Shown in pieces: positions 45,333-54,219 of a stretch of 64,000 nt of DNA. Position numbers and translations under genes: made by a program. The DNA lies in NCBI RefSeq assembly GCF_033473495.1, contig NC_088938.1, forward strand, positions 4,030,001 to 4,094,000. The letters are read 5' to 3'. Under the pieces are notes generated by a model, which had not been told where the DNA came from, searched no databases, and saw nothing but the letters and a program-made list of their open reading frames with translations. Position 1 is the first letter of the stretch. Each line of letters opens with the position of its first letter. This stretch comes from Cercospora beticola. Taxonomy: Eukaryota; Ascomycota; Dothideomycetes; Mycosphaerellales; Mycosphaerellaceae.

Positions 45333-45597
45333 TCATTTTTTACAAGCGCCACAACCTCGTGAGAACGTGTCACAATAACAGGACCCGTCCGCGTTTGTAT
45401 GTAGCCATCCATCGACATACCATCCGGGACCATTTTTTTGCTAATAGCAGCTTAGCTCTCACTCCTGAAGAAATTTATAAGCAACCTACCGCAATAAAGG
45501 CACTGCAACATCCGCATACATTGTCGCATGTGGCGCTGACGAACTCGGTGTTCGCTAGCAAAAGGCATATCAGCGTAGAGAAGATTGTAGTCTTCAT
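45333..45597 (-). CDS. Small secreted cysteine-rich peptide, candidate effector
   Basis: Two exons of 108 nt each, 45597-45490 and 45440-45333, separated by a 49-bp phase-0 intron (GTAGGT..GCTAAG..TATTAG). The product is 71 aa. A signal peptide of about 22 residues (MKTTIFSTLICLLLANTEF, then VSA) leads to a mature peptide of about 49 residues with eight Cys. Four lie in exon 1 (TCDNVCGCC) and four in exon 2 (SCYCDTFSRGCGAC), spaced C-x3-C-x-C-C-x25-C-x-C-x6-C-x2-C. It ends in KK. Without splicing, the frame stops five codons into the intron. Exon 2 being open and adding exactly four Cys supports the join. The even Cys count suggests disulfide bridges. No known family recognised; a role at the host or microbe interface is inference. 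Confidence 0.62.
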
Positions 45598-45673
45598 CGC
45601 AATGCAGGGTGTTATTAATCGTAGTGAAGTGGTTTGGAAGATAGAGGATCGGGTGAAGTAGAGACTAGCTTGA

Positions 45674-45681
45674 TTTTTATA
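45674..45681 (-). promoter_or_regulatory. TATA box of the small secreted peptide gene
   Basis: Minus-strand TATAAAAA, 77 bp upstream of the ATG at 45597. Confidence 0.5.
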
Positions 45682-45815
45682 ATGGAGTTCTACTACGTGA
45701 ATTGGTACTATTAGCCCGGAGAGGACGGATAGACATAGCAAGTATGCTGCTAGTACATCTTAGGCAAGAGCCAGGCCTCGTCCGAGCCTAGAATAGAAGA
45801 GTTCAGCAGTCGTTT

Positions 45816-45903
45816 TATAGCAGTCTGCCCTAAGTCTCAAGGATTCGAAGTTTAGCGGTCATTATACAGCAACCTGCCCTAAGTCTCACGGATTCAAACT
45901 TAG
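45816..45903. repeat. Two-unit 49-bp direct repeat
   Basis: TGCCCTAAGTCTCAAGGATTCGA-like sequence at 45826 recurs at 45875, with matching flanks. Most differences are C/T or G/A transitions (TATAGCAGTC versus TACAGCAACC). It lies in AT-rich sequence just upstream of the secreted-peptide gene. Confidence 0.7.
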
Positions 45904-46179
45904 GGCTTAGTACTGTACGACAAGCTAGCAAGCCACTTGTTACCGGAAATTGGGCCTCTAATTTGACCTCGGTGCATGCATAAGCATCTGATCGCGAGAC
46001 GAGACTAGTACTACCACAGGGGTTAGCAAATTGTTGGTCCGGTATTCTTGGTATCCAATTGGTCAGTCGGTCGCGCATGTGATAGCAGACTGGTTAATAC
46101 GGTCTCGTGTGAGTGAACGGTATCAAGTGCCATGGTCACCAACACCTAATGTGGCAGCCACTGCGCAGCCAGTCGGCAG

Positions 46180-46497
46180 TTGACATGTGCCAGTAACTCC
46201 CGATTGTTCCCCCATGAGCTGAAAGAGCTCTGTACCGAGACATGTCGTCAATCTCTGCTGGATACACGTACTGCCATCCAGCAGAATTGTACTGCGTTCA
46301 CTGAACGTACGGAATTTGAGGGTGTGGTATACCCTGGTATGGTCACCAGCAATGAAGAGTTCGTTGAACAACAATGGGCTGACGCTGGGAACCAGCTACA
46401 TTCGACGTCGATCGTTTCCTATACACGTATACTCTTTCATGCAGGAAAAGGTGACGCATGCTGTGCTCCAACCATTCATGTTCCCTTAGTCTAACAC
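46180..46497 (+). pseudogene. Fragment resembling the cysteine-rich domain that accompanies LysM effectors
   Basis: The open frame encodes FPHELKELCTETCRQSLLDT, an AIQQNC segment, then FEGVVYPGMVTSNEEF. The pattern LC-x3-C-x2-SL ... C ... YP resembles a domain found between LysM modules in fungal secreted chitin-binding proteins. No LysM module or signal peptide is found upstream; stops interrupt the frame near 46155, and the C-terminal half has lost the expected aromatic/Cys residues. Directly downstream, 46499-46660 holds a 22-bp tandem duplication and a Ser/Thr/Pro-rich frame. I interpret this as a decayed remnant; an unrelated frame is possible. Confidence 0.35.
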
Positions 46498-46885
46498 TAC
46501 CTTCCAAGTCAGACCAACGTAGCTGCCGTGTTCAGAGACGTAACTGCCGTGTTCAGAGGTGTTCTTATCGTGGAAGTAACTACTTTCTCGAGCCGACTGC
46601 ACCAGCGTCACGATCTGCTACTGTCTCTTCTGTGGAAACTTCTTCGATGCAGACATAATTCGTCAAAGGCCTGTGTACCTGACGCTCGACCAGTAGGTAG
46701 TGCAAAGAACATCGCTCGGCAAGCGACGTGATATTCGGACCTCGTACGATTTAATTATAACGGAAATTTGCCACCTTTCAAAGTCTTCTACTCGAACAGT
46801 GGATGTCAAGCGATGCGCTAGTATGAATACAGCCAAGCTTTTGCTCTTGTAATGATGAGCTGTTCAGCTTAGACGTGAGATTTCA

Positions 46886-47836
46886 CTAGCAATTGTACGG
46901 GGCCAACTCTGGTGGTCGCTTGTACTCAATGTCCCAGCTGCACGTGTCGTGCAACCTTGTGTAGAGATCCATTAGGTACAGGGCGCGATACTTCATCCAA
47001 CCAACTTCATATCGCCTGATCCCCTCTACGGGCTCCTCAGCACTCTCAAGAACAGCCATCTCCTCTTCCGCGTCAGGCCCTTCGTAGTGGAGTGGGCGTG
47101 GCTCATCCAGATAGTACGTCTGGACCACTCGAACGTAGGCTTCCTTTTCGGCATTTTTCTGGCCTCGAAATGCGATGATCGACTCAAGTGCATCATCGTC
47201 AATGTATACGAAGTACCCATACCTTGGAAAGCCGGGTGGACCACTTGTATATCGATCGGAACGTGTCAGAGAATCGCCACCTCCGGCCTCGACTTTCTGC
47301 ATCCAGTGTTCTGGCAGAGGACCGCCGCGCACTGGCTCGGGGGATTCCAGCACCCATTTGCGATGAAGTTCCCTGACAGTATGTAGTGGGGCGCTTTCCA
47401 GGAGATTACGGTCTTCTATCACAGTGAGATCGAGCTGCTTCCAAACTTGGTCGAGTTCATCCTGAGATCTCGAAATTGATTGAAGTGTATTGAGCGTGCG
47501 CTTGTACAGCCAGCGTATCGCTGTTTCCCACTGCTCCTCGTCACCATATGTCCCTCGATAGATTACAAAACCCCACTTGTGCATATAGGTAAGTCCGTTG
47601 GCGAGGTCCGGAAGCAATCCACAGCCGTATGATGTAGAGTCTATCACAGGACGCAATCCGGCAGTGTAGCGTTGTCGCGGGTCCTTGGATTGGAATTGGA
47701 GTTTCGAGGTGCTCAAGTAGTAAGTTGCTGTGCGCGGAGACACGATCCCCCGCGGTCCTGGTGATCGTGCGCGTCCCAAGCTGGGCCGGAGCGGTCGTCG
47801 ACATGCCTTTGTGAGTTTCCGCATGGTGCTGTGCAT
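46886..47836 (-). CDS. Hypothetical protein (WGFVIYRGTYGDEEQW-type fungal family)
   Basis: A single exon of 316 aa. After a basic Arg/Pro N-terminus (about residues 1-60), the segment MHKWGFVIYRGTYGDEEQW resembles a motif I associate with large, poorly characterised ascomycete families. The middle has LHTVRELHRKWVLESPE and YGYFVYIDDDALESII. The C-terminus (RRYEVGWMKYRALYLMDLYTRL..WDIEYKRPP) is aromatic-rich. No catalytic motif or membrane segment is seen. Members of such families often vary between isolates, but that is background knowledge, not visible here. Function unknown. Confidence 0.72.
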   Translation of the reverse strand: MHSTMRKLTKACRRPLRPSLGRARSPGPRGIVSPRTATYYLSTSKLQFQSKDPRQRYTAGLRPVIDSTSYGCGLLPDLANGLTYMHKWGFVIYRGTYGDEEQWETAIRWLYKRTLNTLQSISRSQDELDQVWKQLDLTVIEDRNLLESAPLHTVRELHRKWVLESPEPVRGGPLPEHWMQKVEAGGGDSLTRSDRYTSGPPGFPRYGYFVYIDDDALESIIAFRGQKNAEKEAYVRVVQTYYLDEPRPLHYEGPDAEEEMAVLESAEEPVEGIRRYEVGWMKYRALYLMDLYTRLHDTCSWDIEYKRPPELAPYNC

Positions 47837-48161
47837 CTCGTCAAGTACTCCACTGTATGGGAACAGAGAATGATATCGAGCTCCTGAGTTCTGAACATTT
47901 TGACTTCGAGTAGTGTCGCGTCCACTGCGCTGGGCAGCCTTGGAAATCTTGTTTTCAGCGCGTCAAATGACCATGGCTACCTCTTGATGCAACCACCTCT
48001 GAGTGCAAACGCAGGTCGCTAAGCCAACCGGCAAAGCTTTTCATGGATCGAGAGCCATTTCGATTAGGCGCTTGCACTCAGAAGCAGGTGTGTTCAGAAG
48101 TGACAACGGTTGCGGGTTCGGCACGGAAGCAACTCTGTGGCGTCGCAGCAGCACAGCACCA
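47837..48161. other. Short intergenic region, no gene seen
   Basis: 325 bp between two minus-strand genes; no feature recognised. Confidence 0.5.
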
Positions 48162-48863
48162 TCACCGCACAAAAGATGGAGCGATAGCTTGAGAGTGCCT
48201 TCGAGACCGCTCCAGCAAACCCAACAAAGCCATCAACGCCGCCATCTCGGCCATTTCGCCCAGCTTCTTGACATATCTAATCGTCCCTTTCTGTGTTCCC
48301 AACCGCATCGAACAATCGACATATACCGCTACGACCTCTTCCGTGATCTCATCCACGAGTTTGTAATCTGAGCGCGATAGCTTCGATGCCCCGAGTTTGC
48401 GATCATGCGTCTTTTGCCAATGGAGCTTCTCTTTCACGCGTTGGCCGTCGGGACCCAGGCTGTAGCTTTCGAAGCGGTGAATGGGACTGCGGTGGAAGAT
48501 CTTGTTGCCACTTTCGGCACAGCGAACAAGATCCCAGTCGTCGCCTACGGGATGTTTGAGCCCGCCGACGTAGATTTTCAGGTCTTTGGTGAAGGGTATG
48601 AGCTGTAAGAGGGCGAGTTGGGGGCCTTTTGAGTCGTAGCCTGCGTACAGTATGATGTCGGAGACGTCTTTGAGGTTGTAGGAGGCGGCGTAGAAGAGTA
48701 CGGTGTCGTTTTGGAGGACTTGGATGCTGGCTGTTGCTGTGGGGTGGTGGAGTTCGAAGAAGGGAGGGGAGTCGTTGACGATGTGCGGTGATGTGTCTAT
48801 CGCGCTGTATGAAGGTGGACGTGAGAGAGGAGCAAGATTCGAACGTTCTGCTGAGTCTGTCAT
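48162..48863 (-). CDS. Tubby-C2-like (DUF6593-type) domain protein
   Basis: A single exon of 233 aa. After a Pro/Ser-rich start (about 1-35), it has beta-strand-rich sequence with LHWQKTHDRKLGASKLSRSDYKLVDEITEEVVAVYVD, then GTIRYVKKLGEMAEMAALMALLGLLERSRRHSQ. A run of strands closing on one hydrophobic helix is typical of fungal tubby-C2/scramblase-like folds. These bind or rearrange lipids in known relatives; the role here is inferred only. No transmembrane segment besides the final helix. Confidence 0.6.
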   Translation of the reverse strand: MTDSAERSNLAPLSRPPSYSAIDTSPHIVNDSPPFFELHHPTATASIQVLQNDTVLFYAASYNLKDVSDIILYAGYDSKGPQLALLQLIPFTKDLKIYVGGLKHPVGDDWDLVRCAESGNKIFHRSPIHRFESYSLGPDGQRVKEKLHWQKTHDRKLGASKLSRSDYKLVDEITEEVVAVYVDCSMRLGTQKGTIRYVKKLGEMAEMAALMALLGLLERSRRHSQAIAPSFVR

Positions 48864-49588
48864 GTTGTTCTTGTATGGTCAATGGGTGCGTCGTGGACGC
48901 GGTCTTGTTGCTTTTATGCCACTCGGGCACGATCAAATCTTACCGCATCATCGTGCACTGCAATAGCGTCGCCGCTGGACTAGCAGGCGATCTACAGGTT
49001 CAGCTCTTGGATAGGAACAGCTTGACTGCGCCATACCGCTCGGGAGTGTAAAGTCGGCGTGCTGTGTCGGGAGGATGGGCAGTGCTCGGCTACTCGGCGC
49101 GTCAGGCGGAAAGGGCTCCGGAGGATTGGACGCGTTCACTGCAGCTCACGTCCTTCGTTCTTCATCACAACTCCTCCTACTGCACCATGCGCATCTCAAT
49201 CGTCCTCAGCTGATCTGGTAGCATCGATGTTGTGCCAGATGATGCCGACGAGCCACGATATGTCTGTGTGCGCGAGAATACTCCATGCATGGGAGACGAG
49301 GAGAGATCTGGCCATGCATTAGATGAAGTCAGCATGGCACAAGTTGCATTGTTCAGATTATGCCTTTCGGTGGTGCACACAATGTTGACTCACTCACGCG
49401 CCTACCCGCGCGGTGGACGCTGTTGCCTCGCTGTGTCACCCGTTGTCAGGCAGCAGCGGCAGAAGGCATCGAACAGCTCGGAAGTTCCGCGAGGCACCAC
49501 CCGCGACACTGACACTGACACCGACATCCATAGCAATCCCTCCCTCGAACCACCACTCGCAACGGATCTCGAAGGCTGCACAGCCATC
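48864..49588. other. Divergent intergenic region
   Basis: Upstream of the tubby-like (-) and MGARHQ (+) genes. The open frame from 49232 to 49588 continues into the latter gene but encodes a low-complexity, Thr/Asp-repeat segment (GACACTGACACTGACACCGAC at about 49506). I treat it as 5' UTR. Confidence 0.45.
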
Positions 49589-51715
49589 ATGGGCGCTCGA
49601 CATCAGTCGTTTGCAGTGGCCAAGGTCGGCTCACGCTACCGCGTCGTAGCTGGTGTCCACAGCCAGTGGCTCTCCGACAAATCTGCAGTCCGCCAGTGCC
49701 TGCAGACCTTGAAGTTCTTCCAAGCAAACGCGCCCATACTACGACAGGACTTGCAGCATGCGCAAAAGGTCGACTGGCAGTCGTTCGAAATTCCTACCAG
49801 CGACGAATGGGAGGCAATGACCTCCAAGGAGCGGGATGCGAGATGGAGATCTGAAGTGGCACTCGTAAGTCGCTCGCTCGAAATGGTTGGTCGGATTGTT
49901 TGGCTTTCATCTGAAGTACAACCCCGACACTGCGGCGTCCCCATCCCAGTTGAGCGTTCAGTCCCAGCATTGCGAGTTGACAAGCAGCCACAGGAGACCC
50001 TATGTCCCATGATTACCACATGCCTTATGGTTGGCGCCGCGAAGAGACCGGGCGAACAGAACCGCGAGCACCTCCTCTCTGTCACAACGAGTCTTCAACA
50101 GTGCGACAATGATGACGGCTTCAGCATCTTCGACATCACGGATCCCGGCCGTCCTCGCTATTGCTTCGTGGTGCGCGGTTACCCCAAACGTTACAACATT
50201 CCCAACATGACTCCAATGGATTATAACGGCTACCTCGCCGCTTATAAAACATCCATGTGCAAAGAGACGGACCCGACTGCCCGTGAACTCGAACAGTATG
50301 CTCTTATCGACGTCGACGCTCTGGCAGGAACCTGGCCGAACGAAAAGTTTCGCACCCCTGAAGCCTTACCCCATGCACAAGCGAGCGAAGGTTCTAAAGG
50401 GGATGCTCCGGGCGTTCAGCATTCACTGCGGGATAATGCCATGTCAAGTGTCATCTCGCGTGCCCTGACGGACGGAAACGATGAACTCTCGTGGCTCGCC
50501 GACGCTGAGCAACTCCGGGACTTCGCAGACATGGTGCTAGATCACTTGAGAGCCGCACCGAATGCTCTGAGCACAACTGGTGGTCATAATTTGTTGTGCC
50601 GAGCCTTGCGCGGACGCCAGAACATTGATCTTTCCATGTTTGATCAGCTGAAGGCAGACCAAGTTTTTCAGCTTGTTTCGGATTTGCAGAGCTCATCTCG
50701 TCAGATCAAGCTCACACTGCCGCATATCAAGTTGACAGCGGAGCAAGTTCATCAACTAGCTCATGCTGGCAACATCGTCGAGCTTCGATTCGCAGCCACT
50801 GAAGGGCTTGACTTGCATACCTTGACCGAAGCACTGTCAGGTGCTCAACTGGATTCGATTTCACACCCCGCCATATACCAGGCAGCTTTGATAGCGGGTT
50901 TCCAATTCCCTGAGATCCCACTTGTCCCGGCAATTAATTCGATCCGAGAAGCTCTTCGCGGCGCTTCTCTTTGTCAGGCCATCTTCATTGCTACGGGGGA
51001 CGAGACTTATGCCATAGATCAGCGCTCCCGCACTGCTTCGGGTGGCGTGGCATGGTCGAAGCACTTCGCTCAGACATCGCCCACGAGCGGCGCCAGCCCT
51101 GCTGGCAAGCTGAAACTCGCGTCTTCCCACAGTAATGTCTACATACCGTTGCACGATGTGGCGATGTCGATACAGAAGCTACTTCCCCGCTTGTATACCA
51201 CGTTCGCGGCTGAGCTGCTTCCGGCTTCCCCGCTCTACGACATCAGGCACGCCTATCTTGGCCTCAACCTTGCTATGTCGCTGTCAATCGACGATGACGG
51301 CCAGATTGGGCCACCGCCGGCTACGCTTTTGGGCTTGGATCGAAGCATCTGGGCACACGAAGTCTTGAAACCCATCGTTCCGGGCAAGTGGACGATGTTG
51401 GTGTGCCAGGAGTCCCACAGGGATAAAAGTCAAGATTTCGCTGTTCAGTCGGCAACAGTACGTCACTGTTTTGTTACTCGAGACCAAGATGGCGAATTGG
51501 TCTGTAAAACATTGGACGAATTATTGAATGTTCTGTCACCATTTCAAGGGGAACACGAGACTCCAGTCACCGCTTCGGAATTGGTAGCACGGCTGAAATG
51601 CGTGCCGATGCGCAACCAGTGGACGGCCGAGACTAGACTTGTCATCGATGATTGCGAGATTGAAGAAGCTCAGGAGGCGCTCTTGGCTGCGGAAATGTTC
51701 AAACACAGAGATTGA
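49589..51715 (+). CDS. Large hypothetical protein of the fungal MGARHQ family
   Basis: A single exon of 708 aa from ATG 49589, where the sequence becomes MGARHQSFAVAKVGSRYRVVAGVHSQW. I recall MGARHQ plus RYR..HHQW as the start of a recurrent ascomycete family. A helical segment and a region with WP near residue 250 follow. An LRR-like stretch (IKLTLPHIKLTAEQVHQLA.. VELRFAATEGLDLHTLTEAL) runs at about 375-440, then a mixed C-terminal domain ending IEEAQEALLAAEMFKHRD. No catalytic motif. The frame is open from 49232 (827 aa), but the extra 119 residues are low complexity. The region after the stop contains diverged copies of this 3' end. Confidence 0.65.
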   Translation: MGARHQSFAVAKVGSRYRVVAGVHSQWLSDKSAVRQCLQTLKFFQANAPILRQDLQHAQKVDWQSFEIPTSDEWEAMTSKERDARWRSEVALVSRSLEMVGRIVWLSSEVQPRHCGVPIPVERSVPALRVDKQPQETLCPMITTCLMVGAAKRPGEQNREHLLSVTTSLQQCDNDDGFSIFDITDPGRPRYCFVVRGYPKRYNIPNMTPMDYNGYLAAYKTSMCKETDPTARELEQYALIDVDALAGTWPNEKFRTPEALPHAQASEGSKGDAPGVQHSLRDNAMSSVISRALTDGNDELSWLADAEQLRDFADMVLDHLRAAPNALSTTGGHNLLCRALRGRQNIDLSMFDQLKADQVFQLVSDLQSSSRQIKLTLPHIKLTAEQVHQLAHAGNIVELRFAATEGLDLHTLTEALSGAQLDSISHPAIYQAALIAGFQFPEIPLVPAINSIREALRGASLCQAIFIATGDETYAIDQRSRTASGGVAWSKHFAQTSPTSGASPAGKLKLASSHSNVYIPLHDVAMSIQKLLPRLYTTFAAELLPASPLYDIRHAYLGLNLAMSLSIDDDGQIGPPPATLLGLDRSIWAHEVLKPIVPGKWTMLVCQESHRDKSQDFAVQSATVRHCFVTRDQDGELVCKTLDELLNVLSPFQGEHETPVTASELVARLKCVPMRNQWTAETRLVIDDCEIEEAQEALLAAEMFKHRD

Positions 51716-52164
51716 GACTTGAAATGAAGGTGCAAAGCCGTGACGGTAAGGGGCTCATAATGGTACGCAGATAGGTATCGAAGAGGCTAAACAGGCGATC
51801 AAGGCTACGGAAATGTACAACGACTGCATTCAGACTTGGATTCATGACCTTTCTCGTAAGGAGCGTGCTTCGCGCTGTAGTGAGTCATCAAGTGCTGTAG
51901 ACGGATGAGCGATGGTAGAGAGTTTGCTTCGCGGCATAGAAAATCGGGGGTCACAAAAAGCTGTCGCCGAACAGAAAATGCGTTTGCCGTTAGCTTCGAC
52001 CATATTATAAGGCCCTGCCTGTATCGCGACAAAAGTTTTGCTTTCACCATCGAACGAATTCGCCAATACCGAGCGTTGATAAGTACCAAACAGAAATATG
52101 CGAGCATGATTCGAACAGAGAATGGGGCAAAAGAAAGTGGCAAAAAAAGGAGTAACAGCGATGT

Positions 52165-52380
52165 TTGGTTCTCTGGATCTTTTTCGCCTACAGAGAGTAC
52201 ATACGGTGGCAGAGCTCTGCACCTTTCGGGGTGACTTGGGATCGAACACATATGCTGTTACAGTGGTTGGTGCAATGGCGACGCTTGGTTCTTTTGATCT
52301 TTTTCGCCTACAGAGAGTGCATACGGTGGCAGAGCTCTGCACCTTTCGGGGTGGCTTGGGATCGAACACGGAGGCGATTA
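52165..52380. repeat. Two-unit 120-bp tandem repeat
   Basis: Units 52165-52284 and 52285-52380 (second unit partial) share TTGGTTCT..GATCTTTTTCGCC, ACAGAGAGT..CATACGGTGG and GCACCTTTCGGGGTG..CTTGGGATCGAACAC nearly identically. It is the youngest duplication in this flank. The 120-bp period keeps several frames open, producing spurious repeated peptides on both strands. Confidence 0.9.
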
Positions 52381-52811
52381 CATAGACCACGAATGTTTGG
52401 AGTGGCTGTGGAGGGTCTCGATCGTGTATGAAGACTGCTGTTGGGGGCGACCGGCGACCGCGACTGAGTTGACGGTTGGGCGTGAATTCAAGAAGTTGAA
52501 GAGGCGTTTCAGGCTATAGAGATATTCGACAAAAACAAGAGGATGCAACGCAAGGTGCTGGTGGCAGTCATCTCGCTGCGAATCGGAGAGGGCATAAGTA
52601 CCACAAAAGATGGAATGCTAACCAAACGAGCACGATTCGAGAGAACACAGGGATCGGGGCACGTTGCGGACGGACTCGAAAGGAGCATTTGCCTGCCAAG
52701 GAAAATGCTCCTACCTTTGACAGGTCAACATTTACACAAAGCCGACTGGTACATGCAAGGAACTACAACTGCAAGCATGATTCGAACAGGACAAGAAAGG
52801 AAACAAAGGGC

Positions 52812-52835
52812 AAAAAAAAAAAAAAAAAAAAAAAA
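52812..52835 (+). repeat. Poly(A) run of 24
   Basis: An uninterrupted A tract flanked by AAAGGGC and GCTTT. It could be slippage or the end of an old retroposed segment; no target-site duplication is evident. Confidence 0.8.
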
Positions 52836-53100
52836 GCTTTGAGCCATAATCTGAAGTTCTCTGGATCACGTGTGCTTGCAAGGACATACTACTAGGCGTT
52901 CCATTGCACCTTCTCAGAAGAGAATGCGGTGACTTCATATGATCGAACCAGTCGCAGTTTACTTAAACCACGAAGGCTTTTGGAGTGGCTGGTGAGGTTT
53001 TGACAAATTTATATTTGCTGGTGCCAGTGGCGACATGTGGCGTTGGCTGCAGAGGGGCGCAGGTGAAACTGAGGCAAACAACAGCGCGCTTCTGCGCGCC

Positions 53101-54219
53101 TTCTACCGCTACGGGAAAGCAGACTCGCACATATCAGAGAGACCATCGAGCTGATGTAGCAGGTCTACTCGAACGCTTTCCAAGAATAACTGGAAGTGCC
53201 TGGATTGGAAAAAGCAGGCGCCGGCCCCCGGCTTCAGATCTCACCCCTGGAGCGCACTGTTAGCGGCAGACATCAAGAACGGCACCTGGCAGACGAAGTA
53301 TAATCCGTCCGAGGGAACAGAGCGGGTCTAGTCTCTGTCCTATGGCTAGAAGTAAGATGCAGTGTATCTGGCGATCTGGTTCCGTCCAAGTGAGAAAGCA
53401 GCGAGAGACGCCAAGGAGCAAAGGAGATGACTTGCGCGATTGTAAACATGCCGCACGACTCTTTGTCACTGATCCCCTGGGACATAAGACGAGACAGAGG
53501 CAAATCATAAGTCATCCTCGTCCCATTGCCTGGAGACCTGGAGAGTCAGCACGCTTTCACCTCTCTCGCCGAATTTCTCCAGACACTATCTGCTCTTTTC
53601 ATAGGTACAATGGCGCTCAGATACAACGATCTCGGAGAGGCCGCGTGCTTCCGTACGTTTTACCCCTTCTCCGGTAGGGCGTCAAATTTGGGATCCGCCA
53701 AGTCAGCACAGGTCCGTCGGTGGGAGAGTTGGTACACTGTTGCCATTCACGTGAGAACACTTAAACATGTGCTCTCAAAAGGTAGGTATCATCGAGCTCA
53801 GAGCTGGCCGAATGCTTCAAAAGCAGTACGCTTGAGCCTTTCTGGTGGAATGACTTCTAACAATGTCTGCTCCGGCTGCATGTCTCGCGGAACTCAGGCG
53901 AAGCAGTGCGAGAGAGTCAGCACGCTGTCGTAGCTACTCTCCAGGTGTCCACTGACAGAAATTCCTGGCGTCTTGACACTTCGTGGCACTTGATCAGAAC
54001 GCAGAAGCAGAGAGTGGGGCTCCAGCGATGTTTCATTCCGACTCACTCTGGACCAAACTTCTTCCTTCCGTGAGTCTAGCAGCGAAAGTGTCCGCTTCAC
54101 TTGCTCTGGGGTGAGGGCTTGGCGTGGCGCCTACAGCAAACAAGTCGCCCACACCATTCATTAGACTTCTTCCACCTACAACTTTCCAGGCTTCATCAAC
54201 AACTCGAGTCGGCGAAAAG
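53101..54219. other. Intergenic region, no gene seen
   Basis: About 1.1 kb upstream of the BTB-like gene. Short frames only; no motif recognised. Confidence 0.5.

Larger units (their letters stand above)
51716..53100 (+). repeat. Decayed partial duplications of the preceding gene's 3' end
   Basis: The coding tail IEEAQEALLAAEMF (about 51660-51702) is echoed at about 51776-51830 (IEEAKQAIKATEMY) and at about 52490-52540 (QEVEEAFQAIEIF). Other blocks recur in the same order: GCATGATTCGAACAG at 52104 and 52775, and ACCACGAA..TTTGGAGTGGCTG at 52386 and 52967. Offsets (718, 671, 581 bp) differ because of internal indels. None of the copies has a long frame, so they are relics. Confidence 0.6.

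Noticed and set aside
49232..49588. 119-codon N-terminal extension of the MGARHQ gene
   Set aside because: Low-complexity sequence with a Thr/Asp repeat; the family N-terminus begins at 49589.
52104..52380. tRNA-like T-arm strings (GATTCGAAC, GGGATCGAAC)
   Set aside because: No flanking 5-bp T-stem, D-arm or acceptor stem can be paired on either strand; they are part of repeated blocks. I saw no credible tRNA in the window.
51842..52390. Minus-strand 182-codon frame with a 40-residue repeated peptide
   Set aside because: The repeat in the peptide is a by-product of the 120-bp tandem duplication, whose length is a multiple of three.
52812..52835. Poly(A) run as the end of a retrotransposon
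   Set aside because: No reverse-transcriptase frame, no target-site duplication and no element body; the surrounding repeats are local duplications.
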